A DNA stretch of 48,192 nucleotides from Lachnospiraceae bacterium. GTDB lineage: Bacteria; Bacillota; Clostridia; Lachnospirales; Lachnospiraceae. Within the stretch, counting starts at the first letter, position 1; every line of letters starts with the position of its first letter. The position numbers and the translations under genes were made by a program. Shown here piece by piece: positions 16,179 to 24,191 of this stretch. The stretch is taken from positions 1-48,192 of the forward strand of contig JAFWUY010000142.1 in assembly GCA_017524035.1 (NCBI GenBank), in the 5' to 3' direction. The notes below the pieces were generated by a model. That model ran no database searches, was not told the origin of the DNA, and saw nothing but the letters and a program-made list of their open reading frames with translations.

Positions 16179-18449
16179 ATGTACGGAAGCAAAGCCGAAA
16201 ACCTGGCCCTCTTAAAAAGTTCGGGGATGAACGTTCCCGGATTTATGCTGGTGCGTCCGGAGGACATTAAGCCAGGCTGGGAAGAGAAGGTCTTAAGATA
16301 CTGTTCAGGGAAACAATGTCTTTATGCCGTGAGGAGCTCTGGCAATCTTGAGGACGGAAAAGAAAAAAGCTTTGCCGGCCAGTTTGACACATATCTCAAT
16401 GTCAGACCGGAAGATGTACCGGGCAAGGTCCTTGAGTGCATGGAATCCGTAAATGAAGATAATGTAGAAAAGTATCTGGAACGTGATGTGACCTCTTCGG
16501 ACGATATCCGGATGAATGTCATCATCCAGGAGATGGTGGATGCCGATAAGGCCGGAGTTTTGTTTACAGCCAATCCCCAGGGACTTTTGAACGAAAGTGT
16601 CATTGCGGTATCGAGGGGACTCGGAGAAGGCGTTGTATCCGGCAGCAGTGATACGACCACATATTATTACAACCGCACCGACGGATTATATTATTACGAG
16701 GGGAAAGAAGATCTTCTCTCCGATCCCGAGATATGTGAGCTTATTAATATCGCAGCAAAAGCCGAGGAGCTTCTCGGGGAAAGACTCGATATCGAATTTG
16801 CTTTCAAGGACGGAAAAGCATTCGTTCTTCAGGCAAGACCCATCACTACGCTTAAGGGAGATTCACCCCTGATCCTTGATAACAGCAACATAGTCGAAAG
16901 CTATCCCGGTCTTTCGCTCCCTCTTACGATATCATTTGTGGATATCGTCTACAGCGGCGTGTTCAGGGGAGTAAGCCGCAGGGTTCTCAAAAACGACAGG
17001 GAACTGAATAAGCATGAAGACATATTTAAGAACATGGTCGGTCATGCAAACGGAAGGGTCTACTACAAGATAAGCAACTGGTACACCGTTCTTAAGTTCC
17101 TTCCTTTCAACAAAAAGATAATCCCCGTCTGGCAGGAGATGCTGGGGGTAAAAAACAGATCATATGATGAAAAGAGCGTGGAGATTCCCGCTCACATCCG
17201 CTTCATGACTTATCTGAATTCCTTTTACGAGATCATGAGCGTTCCCCGTCATATGAAAAAGCTGGAGAAAGTGTTCGTATCAACCAACGAATATTTCCAT
17301 GCACATTTCAGCAGTGAAAGCAGTCCGGATGAACTGATCGGACTTTATAACGAGATAAAGGAAAAGCTTCTCGATGTATGGGATGTCACTCTTCTCAATG
17401 ATACGTATTCGTTTATCTATACGGGACTTGTAAAGCACAGACTCAGGAAGAAGAATGCGGATGATGCTTATATAAACCGCTACATATCGGGTATTACCAA
17501 TATCGAGAGCATGAAACCGATAAAGGCACTCATTGAGCTTGCTTACAGATATGAGGAATACTCCCCCGAAGAACTCACGGAGAAAAAGAAAGAATATATC
17601 AGCGTATACGGGGACAGAAATCTTGAAGAGCTGAAGCTTGAGAGCAGGACATTCCGTTCGCATCCCGAAATACTCGATGAAAAGATCGCGGAATACAGAA
17701 AAGATCTTAAGAGTCTCGAAGAAATGTACCGCAATCTGGGCGGCGATGATTCCGTCAGAGAAAAAGCAGATCCGATCACAGCTTTCCTCGGAAAAAGATG
17801 TGCTTTGGGGATAGCGGGAAGGGAAAGATCGAGACTAAACAGAAGCCGTATCTACGGAATGGTCCGTTCGATCTTCACCGCACTCGGTGTGCATTACTCC
17901 CGAAGCGGACTTATCGATGCTCCCGAAGATATCTTCTGGCTGACCGTGGATGAAGCTTTCGATATGGCAAAGAATCCGGTGCCGATGCAAACGACGGTTT
18001 CGGAAAGAAAAGAAAGCTATAAACTGTTTGCTCAGCTTCCTCCCTACTCGAGACTTATATTCGAAGAGAAGGAATTCGACAAAAGACACGGAAGCGTCAA
18101 TTCATACCGCAGGGAAGAAAACGAAAACGTTCTGAGCGGAGTTCCCTGTTCGAGCGGAATAATCGAGGGAGAAGCGCTGGTAATAAAGAACATATCCGAT
18201 GCGAAGGATGTTAAGGATAAGATCCTTGTAACAGTGATGACCGATCCCGGCTGGGTATTTCTTCTTGCAACGGCAAAGGGGGTCATCTCCGAAAAGGGAT
18301 CCCTCCTTTCACATACGGCGATCATATCGAGGGAGCTTAAGAAGCCTTCGATCGTCGGAGTTGCGAAGCTTACGGATACCATAAGGACCGGCGACCTCAT
18401 AAGGATGGACGGCGGAACCGGTAAGGTAGAGATCCTTGGGAGAAAATAA
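16179..18449 (+). CDS. Rifampicin-phosphotransferase-like dikinase B
   Basis: This is a 756-residue relative of the dikinase at 11279. The ATP-grasp domain occupies about 1-230 (GSKAENLALLKSSGMNVPGF, YAVRSSGNLEDGKEKSFAGQ, IQEMVDADKAGVLFTANP, LQARPITT). A variable middle region runs from about 240 to 660, and a phosphohistidine domain at the end has His712 in KGSLLSHTAIISRE. As in dikinase A, no PEP-binding barrel is present. The middle region is clearly different from that of dikinase A, so the two probably phosphorylate different acceptors or form successive steps. The gene starts 2 bases after the UbiA stop and ends directly against the next start. Confidence 0.8.
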   Translation: MYGSKAENLALLKSSGMNVPGFMLVRPEDIKPGWEEKVLRYCSGKQCLYAVRSSGNLEDGKEKSFAGQFDTYLNVRPEDVPGKVLECMESVNEDNVEKYLERDVTSSDDIRMNVIIQEMVDADKAGVLFTANPQGLLNESVIAVSRGLGEGVVSGSSDTTTYYYNRTDGLYYYEGKEDLLSDPEICELINIAAKAEELLGERLDIEFAFKDGKAFVLQARPITTLKGDSPLILDNSNIVESYPGLSLPLTISFVDIVYSGVFRGVSRRVLKNDRELNKHEDIFKNMVGHANGRVYYKISNWYTVLKFLPFNKKIIPVWQEMLGVKNRSYDEKSVEIPAHIRFMTYLNSFYEIMSVPRHMKKLEKVFVSTNEYFHAHFSSESSPDELIGLYNEIKEKLLDVWDVTLLNDTYSFIYTGLVKHRLRKKNADDAYINRYISGITNIESMKPIKALIELAYRYEEYSPEELTEKKKEYISVYGDRNLEELKLESRTFRSHPEILDEKIAEYRKDLKSLEEMYRNLGGDDSVREKADPITAFLGKRCALGIAGRERSRLNRSRIYGMVRSIFTALGVHYSRSGLIDAPEDIFWLTVDEAFDMAKNPVPMQTTVSERKESYKLFAQLPPYSRLIFEEKEFDKRHGSVNSYRREENENVLSGVPCSSGIIEGEALVIKNISDAKDVKDKILVTVMTDPGWVFLLATAKGVISEKGSLLSHTAIISRELKKPSIVGVAKLTDTIRTGDLIRMDGGTGKVEILGRK

Positions 18450-19514
18450 ATGGAATGTATCAAGGTAGGTAAAGAAGAAAAATATATCAAAGATTTTCTT
18501 GATCTTGCGAAGAAGCTTTATACGGGGAAGGACAATATGGAAAGCCCCGATACGATCAGGAAGTTTCTGACAGGAGACCATCCGCTGTCGAAATATTTTA
18601 CTCTGGATGCATATCTTATCTATGACGGTGACAGAGCCGTCGGAAGATTTGCCCTTACTCTCTATCCGGATGACAGCGTATGTTATCTCGGATTCTTCGA
18701 GTGCATAGATGATAAGGATACGGCCGCATTTCTTTTCTCAAGTGCAGAGAAGCTGGCCAAAGAGAAGAACTGCACTTCCGTCGAAGGACCCGTCGATGCA
18801 TCCTTCTGGAATAAGTACAGACTCAAGATCAACAATTTCGACAGGCTTCCTTACACCGGAGAGCCTTACAACAGGGAATATTATTATGATCTCTTCCTTG
18901 CAAACGGCTACACCGTCAAGGAGCATTACACGTCGAATGCATACAGGGCTGTAGACGATTCTTACGTCAATGAAAAGTTTGAAGGAAGGTACAATGCATT
19001 CCTGGAGCAGGGGTATCGCATAGAAAGTCCTAAGGCCGAAGACTACGAGATAATTCTGGATGATGTTTACAGGATGATCACCGAGCTCTACAGCGACTTT
19101 CCGATCTTCAAATATGTTTCAAAGGAAGACTTCAAGGAAATGTTCATGAGCTACAAGTCGATCATGAACATGAGCATGACCAAGATCGCATATTACAAGG
19201 ATAAGGTGGTCGGATTCTACATCAGTCTTCCCGATTACGGCAACAAGGTCTATCACCTGAACCTTCCCAACATACTGAGCGTCCTTAGAACAAAGAAGCA
19301 TCCGAAGCAATATGTAATGCTTTACATGGGAGTTGATGCCGAGCACAGGGGACTCGGAAAAGCGATCGTCTATTCCATAATCAAAGAACTTGAAGCAAAC
19401 AGACTTCCGAGCATCGGTGCTCTTGCGCGTGACGGCAAGGTAACACAGACCTATGTCATAGAGGAAGCAACGAGTATTTACGAATATGTTCTTCTGGAGC
19501 ATACACTTGAATGA
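18450..19514 (+). CDS. GNAT-fold acyltransferase, 354 residues
   Basis: This protein looks like two GNAT-like halves. The N-terminal half (about 1-165) has GRFALTLYPDDSVCYLGFF and GPVDASFWNKYRLKINNF, as in a group of large bacterial GNAT proteins. The C-terminal half (about 190-340) has YYKDKVVGFYISLPD and an acyl-CoA loop VDAEHRGLGKAI. It would transfer an acyl group from CoA or a carrier to an amine or hydroxyl. Its position between dikinase B (no gap) and the adenylating enzyme suggests that ligase may supply its acyl donor, for example to acylate an aminolipid head group. That is an inference. A peptide or antibiotic substrate is possible too. Confidence 0.7.
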   Translation: MECIKVGKEEKYIKDFLDLAKKLYTGKDNMESPDTIRKFLTGDHPLSKYFTLDAYLIYDGDRAVGRFALTLYPDDSVCYLGFFECIDDKDTAAFLFSSAEKLAKEKNCTSVEGPVDASFWNKYRLKINNFDRLPYTGEPYNREYYYDLFLANGYTVKEHYTSNAYRAVDDSYVNEKFEGRYNAFLEQGYRIESPKAEDYEIILDDVYRMITELYSDFPIFKYVSKEDFKEMFMSYKSIMNMSMTKIAYYKDKVVGFYISLPDYGNKVYHLNLPNILSVLRTKKHPKQYVMLYMGVDAEHRGLGKAIVYSIIKELEANRLPSIGALARDGKVTQTYVIEEATSIYEYVLLEHTLE

Positions 19515-19535
19515 TCATTTACGAGGGAGAGAAAA

Positions 19536-20999
19536 ATGTCTAACGTATTGGAACAGTTTCTTAAAGACGACTATGAGAAATGGGGACCCAGAAATTATCT
19601 CCACGAAAAGAAGGGAGAGGTATTCGTTCCCATTACGTACGGAGCTTTCATAGAGAATGTAAATTATCTTGCGGCTTATCTTATCGAAAAAGGCTTTGCG
19701 GGAAAGAACATCGGTATCTACGGACCCAACAGCATCGAATGGATGATCAGTGACATCTCGATCATGTGCTATGTCGGATGCGGAGTGGGATTCAACAAGG
19801 ACTGGTCGTACGACAATGTGGTCTATTCGATCAAAAAGAGTGAGCTTTCCGCACTTATCTATGACGAGAGACAGGGTGAGATCATGGACAGGATCAAAAA
19901 GGAATTCCCGGATCTCACATACATATCCGTGCAGAACGATTTCGCCTCATGCATAGAAGAGGGAAAGAAATTATCCGGGGGAATGTTTACTCTAGAAGCA
20001 AGGGACGGGGATATCCCTGCGAAGGTTGTATTTACAAGCGGAACAACTTCCTTTCCGAAGGCGGTTCTTCTGTCCGTGAACAATGTCTTTTCCGGATGGA
20101 GGTCACTCGGAAGAAGGATCACCGTGGATATCGAGGATACATGTTATCTCTTCCTTCCGCTCAACCATACTTACGGATCGATCTATAATTTCATCTACTC
20201 GCTTGTCTTCGGATACGAGATCTATCTTGCGGGAAGCACCAAGGAAATGGCACAGGAGATGATGGCGATACATCCGACCCTGTTCTCCGGCGTGCCGCTT
20301 GTGTTCACAAGATTCTACGAAGCATCAAAGTCCATGAACGTTCCTCTCGGAACACTTCTCGGAGGAAGGATGAAGTATCTTTTCTGCGGAGGTGCAAAGC
20401 TGACTCCGGAGATCAGAAAAGCATATGCCGATGAGGGCATGTACATTATGAATGCCTATGCCCTTTCCGAGACATCATCGGGATTCAGTATCGATTATCC
20501 CGGAGAAGAGGATATGGAAAGCGTCGGTACTCTTTTCGAGGATGTGGATGCCGTGGTCCTCGATCCGGATGAAGAAGGATACGGAGAGCTTGCGATAAAG
20601 GGAAGCAATATCTTCCTCGGGTATTTCAAGGATGAGGAAGCTACAAAGGCAGCGTTCAATGAAGACGGATACTTTCTTACCGGTGATATCGGTACCATTA
20701 AGAACAACCATGTCTATCTTAAGGGAAGGAAGGACACGAGGATCACTCTTTCAAACGGAGAGAACATTTCCACGAAGAGGATCGAGGAAAGAGTTAAGGA
20801 GGTTCACGAAAGCATCGTGGCGGTCAAGGTCTATATGAGAGGCGACCTTCTCTGCACGGACATATACGTTAACGATTCCGGCGCACCCAAGGATGCGGGG
20901 GAATGGGAAGGCCTTATCGGGAAGGTCAACGAAAACGTGTCAAAGTTTGAGAGGATCGGTAAGTACAACATCATCAGCAGCTCGCAGATGCTCAAATGA
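19536..20999 (+). CDS. AMP-forming acyl-CoA/acyl-carrier ligase-like enzyme
   Basis: A 487-residue member of the adenylate-forming (ANL) superfamily, close to long-chain acyl-CoA synthetases. The AMP-binding P-loop is VVFTSGTTSFPKAVLL (usual consensus SGTTGxPKG; Ser and Ala replace two glycines). NAYALSETSS is the A5 motif, GYFLTGDIG the A7 aspartate motif and LKGRKDTRI the A8 hinge. The C-terminal lysine may be Lys479 or the terminal one. It activates a carboxylic acid with ATP. It is shorter than typical long-chain ligases (about 560) and somewhat divergent. The start follows GAGGGAGAG. It is the last gene before a strong terminator. Confidence 0.82.
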   Translation: MSNVLEQFLKDDYEKWGPRNYLHEKKGEVFVPITYGAFIENVNYLAAYLIEKGFAGKNIGIYGPNSIEWMISDISIMCYVGCGVGFNKDWSYDNVVYSIKKSELSALIYDERQGEIMDRIKKEFPDLTYISVQNDFASCIEEGKKLSGGMFTLEARDGDIPAKVVFTSGTTSFPKAVLLSVNNVFSGWRSLGRRITVDIEDTCYLFLPLNHTYGSIYNFIYSLVFGYEIYLAGSTKEMAQEMMAIHPTLFSGVPLVFTRFYEASKSMNVPLGTLLGGRMKYLFCGGAKLTPEIRKAYADEGMYIMNAYALSETSSGFSIDYPGEEDMESVGTLFEDVDAVVLDPDEEGYGELAIKGSNIFLGYFKDEEATKAAFNEDGYFLTGDIGTIKNNHVYLKGRKDTRITLSNGENISTKRIEERVKEVHESIVAVKVYMRGDLLCTDIYVNDSGAPKDAGEWEGLIGKVNENVSKFERIGKYNIISSSQMLK

Positions 21000-21023
21000 T
21001 CCTGCGGGACCAAAGAATGAAAA

Positions 21024-21076
21024 AGCGGCTTATGTTCCCCAGGACATGAGCCGCTGAAATTTTATAAAAATTTTTT
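21024..21076 (+). terminator. Terminator of the lipid-type operon
   Basis: A 12-bp stem (AGCGGCTTATGT, 21024-21035, with ACATGAGCCGCT, 21044-21055, one G-U pair) is followed by A/T-rich DNA with T4 and T6 runs. It begins 25 bases after the ligase stop codon and separates the operon from the sigma-factor gene. Confidence 0.85.
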
Positions 21077-21093
21077 CGAACGGGCGCACATTT

Positions 21094-21099
21094 TATAAT
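21094..21099 (+). promoter_or_regulatory. -10 box for the sigma-factor operon
   Basis: TATAAT lies 45 bases before the sigma-factor start. At the ideal spacing the -35 position falls in the T6 run of the preceding terminator (21071-21076), which is a poor match. The upstream CGAACGG (21077-21083) could be part of a site for an alternative sigma factor. Confidence 0.4.
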
Positions 21100-21143
21100 G
21101 CTCATCCGTTAATCATAGTGAAAGGAGGAGGAAAGCCGGATCC

Positions 21144-21590
21144 ATGGATTTAGAAAAAGCATATGACAAAATATACCGGTATGCGTATTTCAGGGTGAAA
21201 AACGTGACTGTCGCCGAAGATATAACGCAAGAGACTTTCCTCCGGTTTTTCGGTAAGAGCGGAACCTTTCACGAAAATGACATGAAGTATCTGTACACGA
21301 TCGCTAGGAACCTTTGTATTGACGAATACAGAAGGCTGAAGCCGGATGAATTACCCGAAGAGGAAAACGAGGCTGAAACTGCGGTCAGCTTTCCCGAGGA
21401 AATCATCATCGTACGGGACGCGCTGGAAAGACTTGCGGATGAAGAAAGAGAGATCCTGCTTCTCAGGTATGTGAACGAAGAACCTGTCGGAACGATATGC
21501 AGGGCACTCGGCATTTCGAGATTCGCATTAAACAGAAAGATTAAAAATGCCGAGGAAGAGCTTAAGAAAAATCTGAAGGAGGATGAATGA
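21144..21590 (+). CDS. ECF-type RNA polymerase sigma factor
   Basis: A 148-residue sigma-70-family protein with only regions 2 and 4. Region 2 (about 1-70) includes YFRVKNVTVAEDITQETFLRFF and YLYTIARNLCIDEYRR. Region 4 (about 88-140) includes ALERLADEEREILLLRYVNE and the helix-turn-helix VGTICRALGISRFALNRKIK. A strong AAAGGAGGAGG precedes the start, at a slightly long distance. The stop overlaps the next gene's start (ATGA), and an ABC transporter follows, so it probably directs transcription of its own transport operon. No zinc-finger anti-sigma protein is visible. Confidence 0.88.
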   Translation: MDLEKAYDKIYRYAYFRVKNVTVAEDITQETFLRFFGKSGTFHENDMKYLYTIARNLCIDEYRRLKPDELPEEENEAETAVSFPEEIIIVRDALERLADEEREILLLRYVNEEPVGTICRALGISRFALNRKIKNAEEELKKNLKEDE

Positions 21591-22303
21591 TGGACAGAGA
21601 ACTTAAAAACCGATTGGCCGATGCATTTCATGCTCCCGAGCCCGAAAAGAAGGAAAGCTTCATCAAAAACCTGCGCCCGAGGGAGATCGGAATACCTGAA
21701 ATGATCATTACGCAGATTCCGTATATCAGGTTTCCGATATGGCTGTTTTCTCTTTTGACCGCAGCGGTTGCGATGGGAGGAGCGGTCCTCGGAATGGAGG
21801 ATACGGAATTTCTGATCACGGTACTTATGCCTTTTAACGCGGCGATCGCAGTGTTTGAAGCGCACAGGTCCAGGAGATACGGCATGTCTGAGCTTGAAAT
21901 GGCAACAAGATTTTCGCTCAGGAGCGTTGTCTTTGCAAGGCTGGTCATACTCGGCATCGTATCCGGGATTGTTCTTGCAACGGCATCTCCCGTTATCGCT
22001 GCTTCATTCGGACGAAGCACGCTTCTTACCGCAATCCGCATCCTTATACCTTATCTGATAACGATGATGATCAGTCTTATCATCGAAAGAAGTTCCCTCG
22101 GAAGAACACACGGTTACGCTTCCTTTGTGATCGCAGGTGCGTCGCTTGCCCTGATGACATGGGTTTATAACTGTGCACCGGTGATCCTGGCCGGATACGA
22201 GGAGTTTATTTCGGTCTGGGGACTTCCGGCGATGATCATACTCCTTGCTATGACATTTGCGGAGCAGTGGAAGACCGTCAAAAATGTGGAGGCATTTGCA
22301 TGA
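21587..22303 (+). CDS. Six-TM membrane protein in the sigma-factor operon, possible anti-sigma analogue
   Basis: This 238-residue protein has a polar N-terminus of about 45 residues (KNRLADAFHAPEPEKKESFI) followed by about six hydrophobic segments (near 48-70, 72-90, 112-135, 145-163, 178-198, 205-225). I do not recognise a named family with confidence. The location, translationally coupled between an ECF sigma gene and an ABC ATPase gene, is where an anti-sigma factor is normally found. The cytoplasmic tail is a candidate sigma-binding segment. It may instead be a transporter subunit. Its stop overlaps the ATPase start (ATGA). Confidence 0.55.
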   Translation: MMDRELKNRLADAFHAPEPEKKESFIKNLRPREIGIPEMIITQIPYIRFPIWLFSLLTAAVAMGGAVLGMEDTEFLITVLMPFNAAIAVFEAHRSRRYGMSELEMATRFSLRSVVFARLVILGIVSGIVLATASPVIAASFGRSTLLTAIRILIPYLITMMISLIIERSSLGRTHGYASFVIAGASLALMTWVYNCAPVILAGYEEFISVWGLPAMIILLAMTFAEQWKTVKNVEAFA

Positions 22304-22989
22304 AATTATCTGTAGACAGGATCACAAAACAATACAAGAACAAGATCGCCGTGGACAGGATCTCCTTTGATCTTACGGAAGGCGTGACCGGACTTCTCGG
22401 AGCAAACGGCGCGGGAAAGACCACGCTCATGAGAATGATGTCCGGAATCCTTACACCCACCGGCGGAGAGATAAGCGCGGACGGCATTCCCGTTCAGTCG
22501 GAAAATTACCGCGCACTGCTCGGTTACCTTCCCCAGGATTTCGGATATTATCCCGAGTTTACGGCAAAGGAATTTCTTGAGTATTTTTCTGCGCTCAAAG
22601 GCATTGATAGAAAAAGAGCAAAGGAAAAGACTAAGGAATTGCTCGAGCTGGTCGGACTTTACGATGTGGCAGGGAAAAAGATCAAGACCTTTTCCGGGGG
22701 AATGAAACAGAGAGTGGGTATCGCACAGGCGCTTCTGAACGATCCCAGAATACTTATACTTGATGAGCCCACTGCGGGACTCGATCCGAAGGAAAGAGTA
22801 AGATTCAGGACACTTATAGAGGAACTCGGAAAGAATTCCATAGTTCTTCTTTCGACACATATCGTTTCGGATATAGAACATATCGCTGACCGTATCATCA
22901 TGATGAAGGACGGAGCCCTCGTCTGGCAGGGACGTCAGAGTGATGTAGAAGGCGACCTTGAAGAGTTCTATCTGAAGAGATATGAATGA
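22300..22989 (+). CDS. ABC transporter ATP-binding protein
   Basis: A 229-residue ABC ATPase with Walker A GANGAGKTT, Q-loop YLPQDFGYYPEF, signature SGGMKQRVGIAQAL, Walker B ILILDEPTAGLDP and switch histidine STH. It resembles ATPases of ABC-2 type exporters and drug or peptide resistance systems. The start ATG 22300 has GGAGG 7 bases upstream and overlaps the preceding stop. With the permease gene at 23013 it forms a complete transporter. The substrate is unknown; the link to an ECF sigma factor suggests an envelope-stress or antimicrobial-peptide role. Confidence 0.92.
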   Translation: MKLSVDRITKQYKNKIAVDRISFDLTEGVTGLLGANGAGKTTLMRMMSGILTPTGGEISADGIPVQSENYRALLGYLPQDFGYYPEFTAKEFLEYFSALKGIDRKRAKEKTKELLELVGLYDVAGKKIKTFSGGMKQRVGIAQALLNDPRILILDEPTAGLDPKERVRFRTLIEELGKNSIVLLSTHIVSDIEHIADRIIMMKDGALVWQGRQSDVEGDLEEFYLKRYE

Positions 22990-23012
22990 TACGGTTACAG
23001 GGAGTTTGCCAA

Positions 23013-24161
23013 ATGAAGAAAAATAGATGCTTTGGAGCATTATATAAATTCGAACTGCTCAAGATACTGAAAAACAAAGTGGCAGTCATAGCATTTTTGA
23101 TCTTTTTCGTTTTCGGGTTCATACAGGGTGAATTCGAAGTAAGGGGAAATATAGAACCCGAAGTTTTAAAGGAGCATATGACTCTGGATGGCCGGCTCCT
23201 GGATGATGAACTGATCGGTGAATGGGTAGCGGTCACAGACGAATACGGAGAGGTTACAGACGAAAAAAACATAGCATATGAAACCCTCACAGAGTGGATA
23301 AAGGACATCGCGGGATACGGTGTTGTTCTTGAAGATATAAATGAGAGACGGTTATATGAAGAACGTCTTAAGATAATAGATGAAGCATATGCAGACTCTT
23401 ATCTTGACGAAGGCGAGATCGAATACTGGAAAGCTCAGGAAGAAACTCTGGAAAAGCCTTTTGTGTGGAAGGATTCCTTTATATTCTTCGGTCTTCAGAA
23501 CGGGATAAGCAACACGATCATCATCATGCTGCTCGTTATCTCGGTCAGCCTTTCGACATCTTTTTCCGCGGAGACGCAGAGAAAGACCGATCCCATGATT
23601 AGAGCAAGCATTAACGGAGGAAAAGAAACATATATCGCCAAGATCCTGGCAGGTACGACATTCTGCTTCGTGACAGTATTATTATATCTCGGGATATTTG
23701 CCGGTTATGTCGGGATAAAGTGGGGGCTGGACGGGATGGATGCCCTTGAGCAGGTTATTTATCCTTTCACTCAGATGAAGCTTACTGTCGGTGAGACTTC
23801 ATTGATACTGATAATCCTTACTGTACTCGGATCGCTCCTTTTATCAACAGCCACGATGTTTGTATCCTGCGTACTCAGAAACGGGATGGGAACAATGGGC
23901 ATCATCGTTGGAGGATATTTCGGACTTTTTGCTCTCGGAACATCGGTTCCGATGCATATGAAGACCCTGTCCAAGGTATGCTGTCTTTTACCCCCGACGC
24001 AGATATCGCCGAGACTGGTATATGAGTTCAGGCTCTTTAAGATAGCGGGACATTACTTCAGATCATATCAGGTTGCCGCAGCTTCATACGCGGCGGTTGC
24101 ATTACTTCTCATCTTCCTCGGATATATCCTTTACAGGAGATATGAGATAAAAAGTAATTGA
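23013..24161 (+). CDS. ABC-2 type transporter permease
   Basis: A 382-residue membrane protein with one N-terminal hydrophobic helix (about 20-38), a long acidic region outside the membrane (about 40-160) and about five further membrane helices. That layout fits ABC-2 permeases of the exporter type. I prefer ATG 23013 (CAGGGAG about 10 bases upstream); an in-frame ATG at 22986 overlapping the ATPase stop would add nine residues (MIRLQGVCQ). It pairs with the ATPase at 22300. The substrate is not predictable. Confidence 0.78.
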   Translation: MKKNRCFGALYKFELLKILKNKVAVIAFLIFFVFGFIQGEFEVRGNIEPEVLKEHMTLDGRLLDDELIGEWVAVTDEYGEVTDEKNIAYETLTEWIKDIAGYGVVLEDINERRLYEERLKIIDEAYADSYLDEGEIEYWKAQEETLEKPFVWKDSFIFFGLQNGISNTIIIMLLVISVSLSTSFSAETQRKTDPMIRASINGGKETYIAKILAGTTFCFVTVLLYLGIFAGYVGIKWGLDGMDALEQVIYPFTQMKLTVGETSLILIILTVLGSLLLSTATMFVSCVLRNGMGTMGIIVGGYFGLFALGTSVPMHMKTLSKVCCLLPPTQISPRLVYEFRLFKIAGHYFRSYQVAAASYAAVALLLIFLGYILYRRYEIKSN

Positions 24162-24185
24162 TACAGTTTCCCAATCTGATAAAAT
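24158..24185 (+). promoter_or_regulatory. Promoter of the MBL-fold gene, placing +1 at or near its start codon
   Basis: TTGATA (24158-24163), a 16-base spacer and TAAAAT (24180-24185) form a reasonable vegetative promoter. Transcription would start near 24192, which is the ATG of the next gene, and no Shine-Dalgarno sequence lies between. The -35 overlaps the stop codon of the ABC permease. Confidence 0.5.
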
Positions 24186-24191
24186 GGTCTT

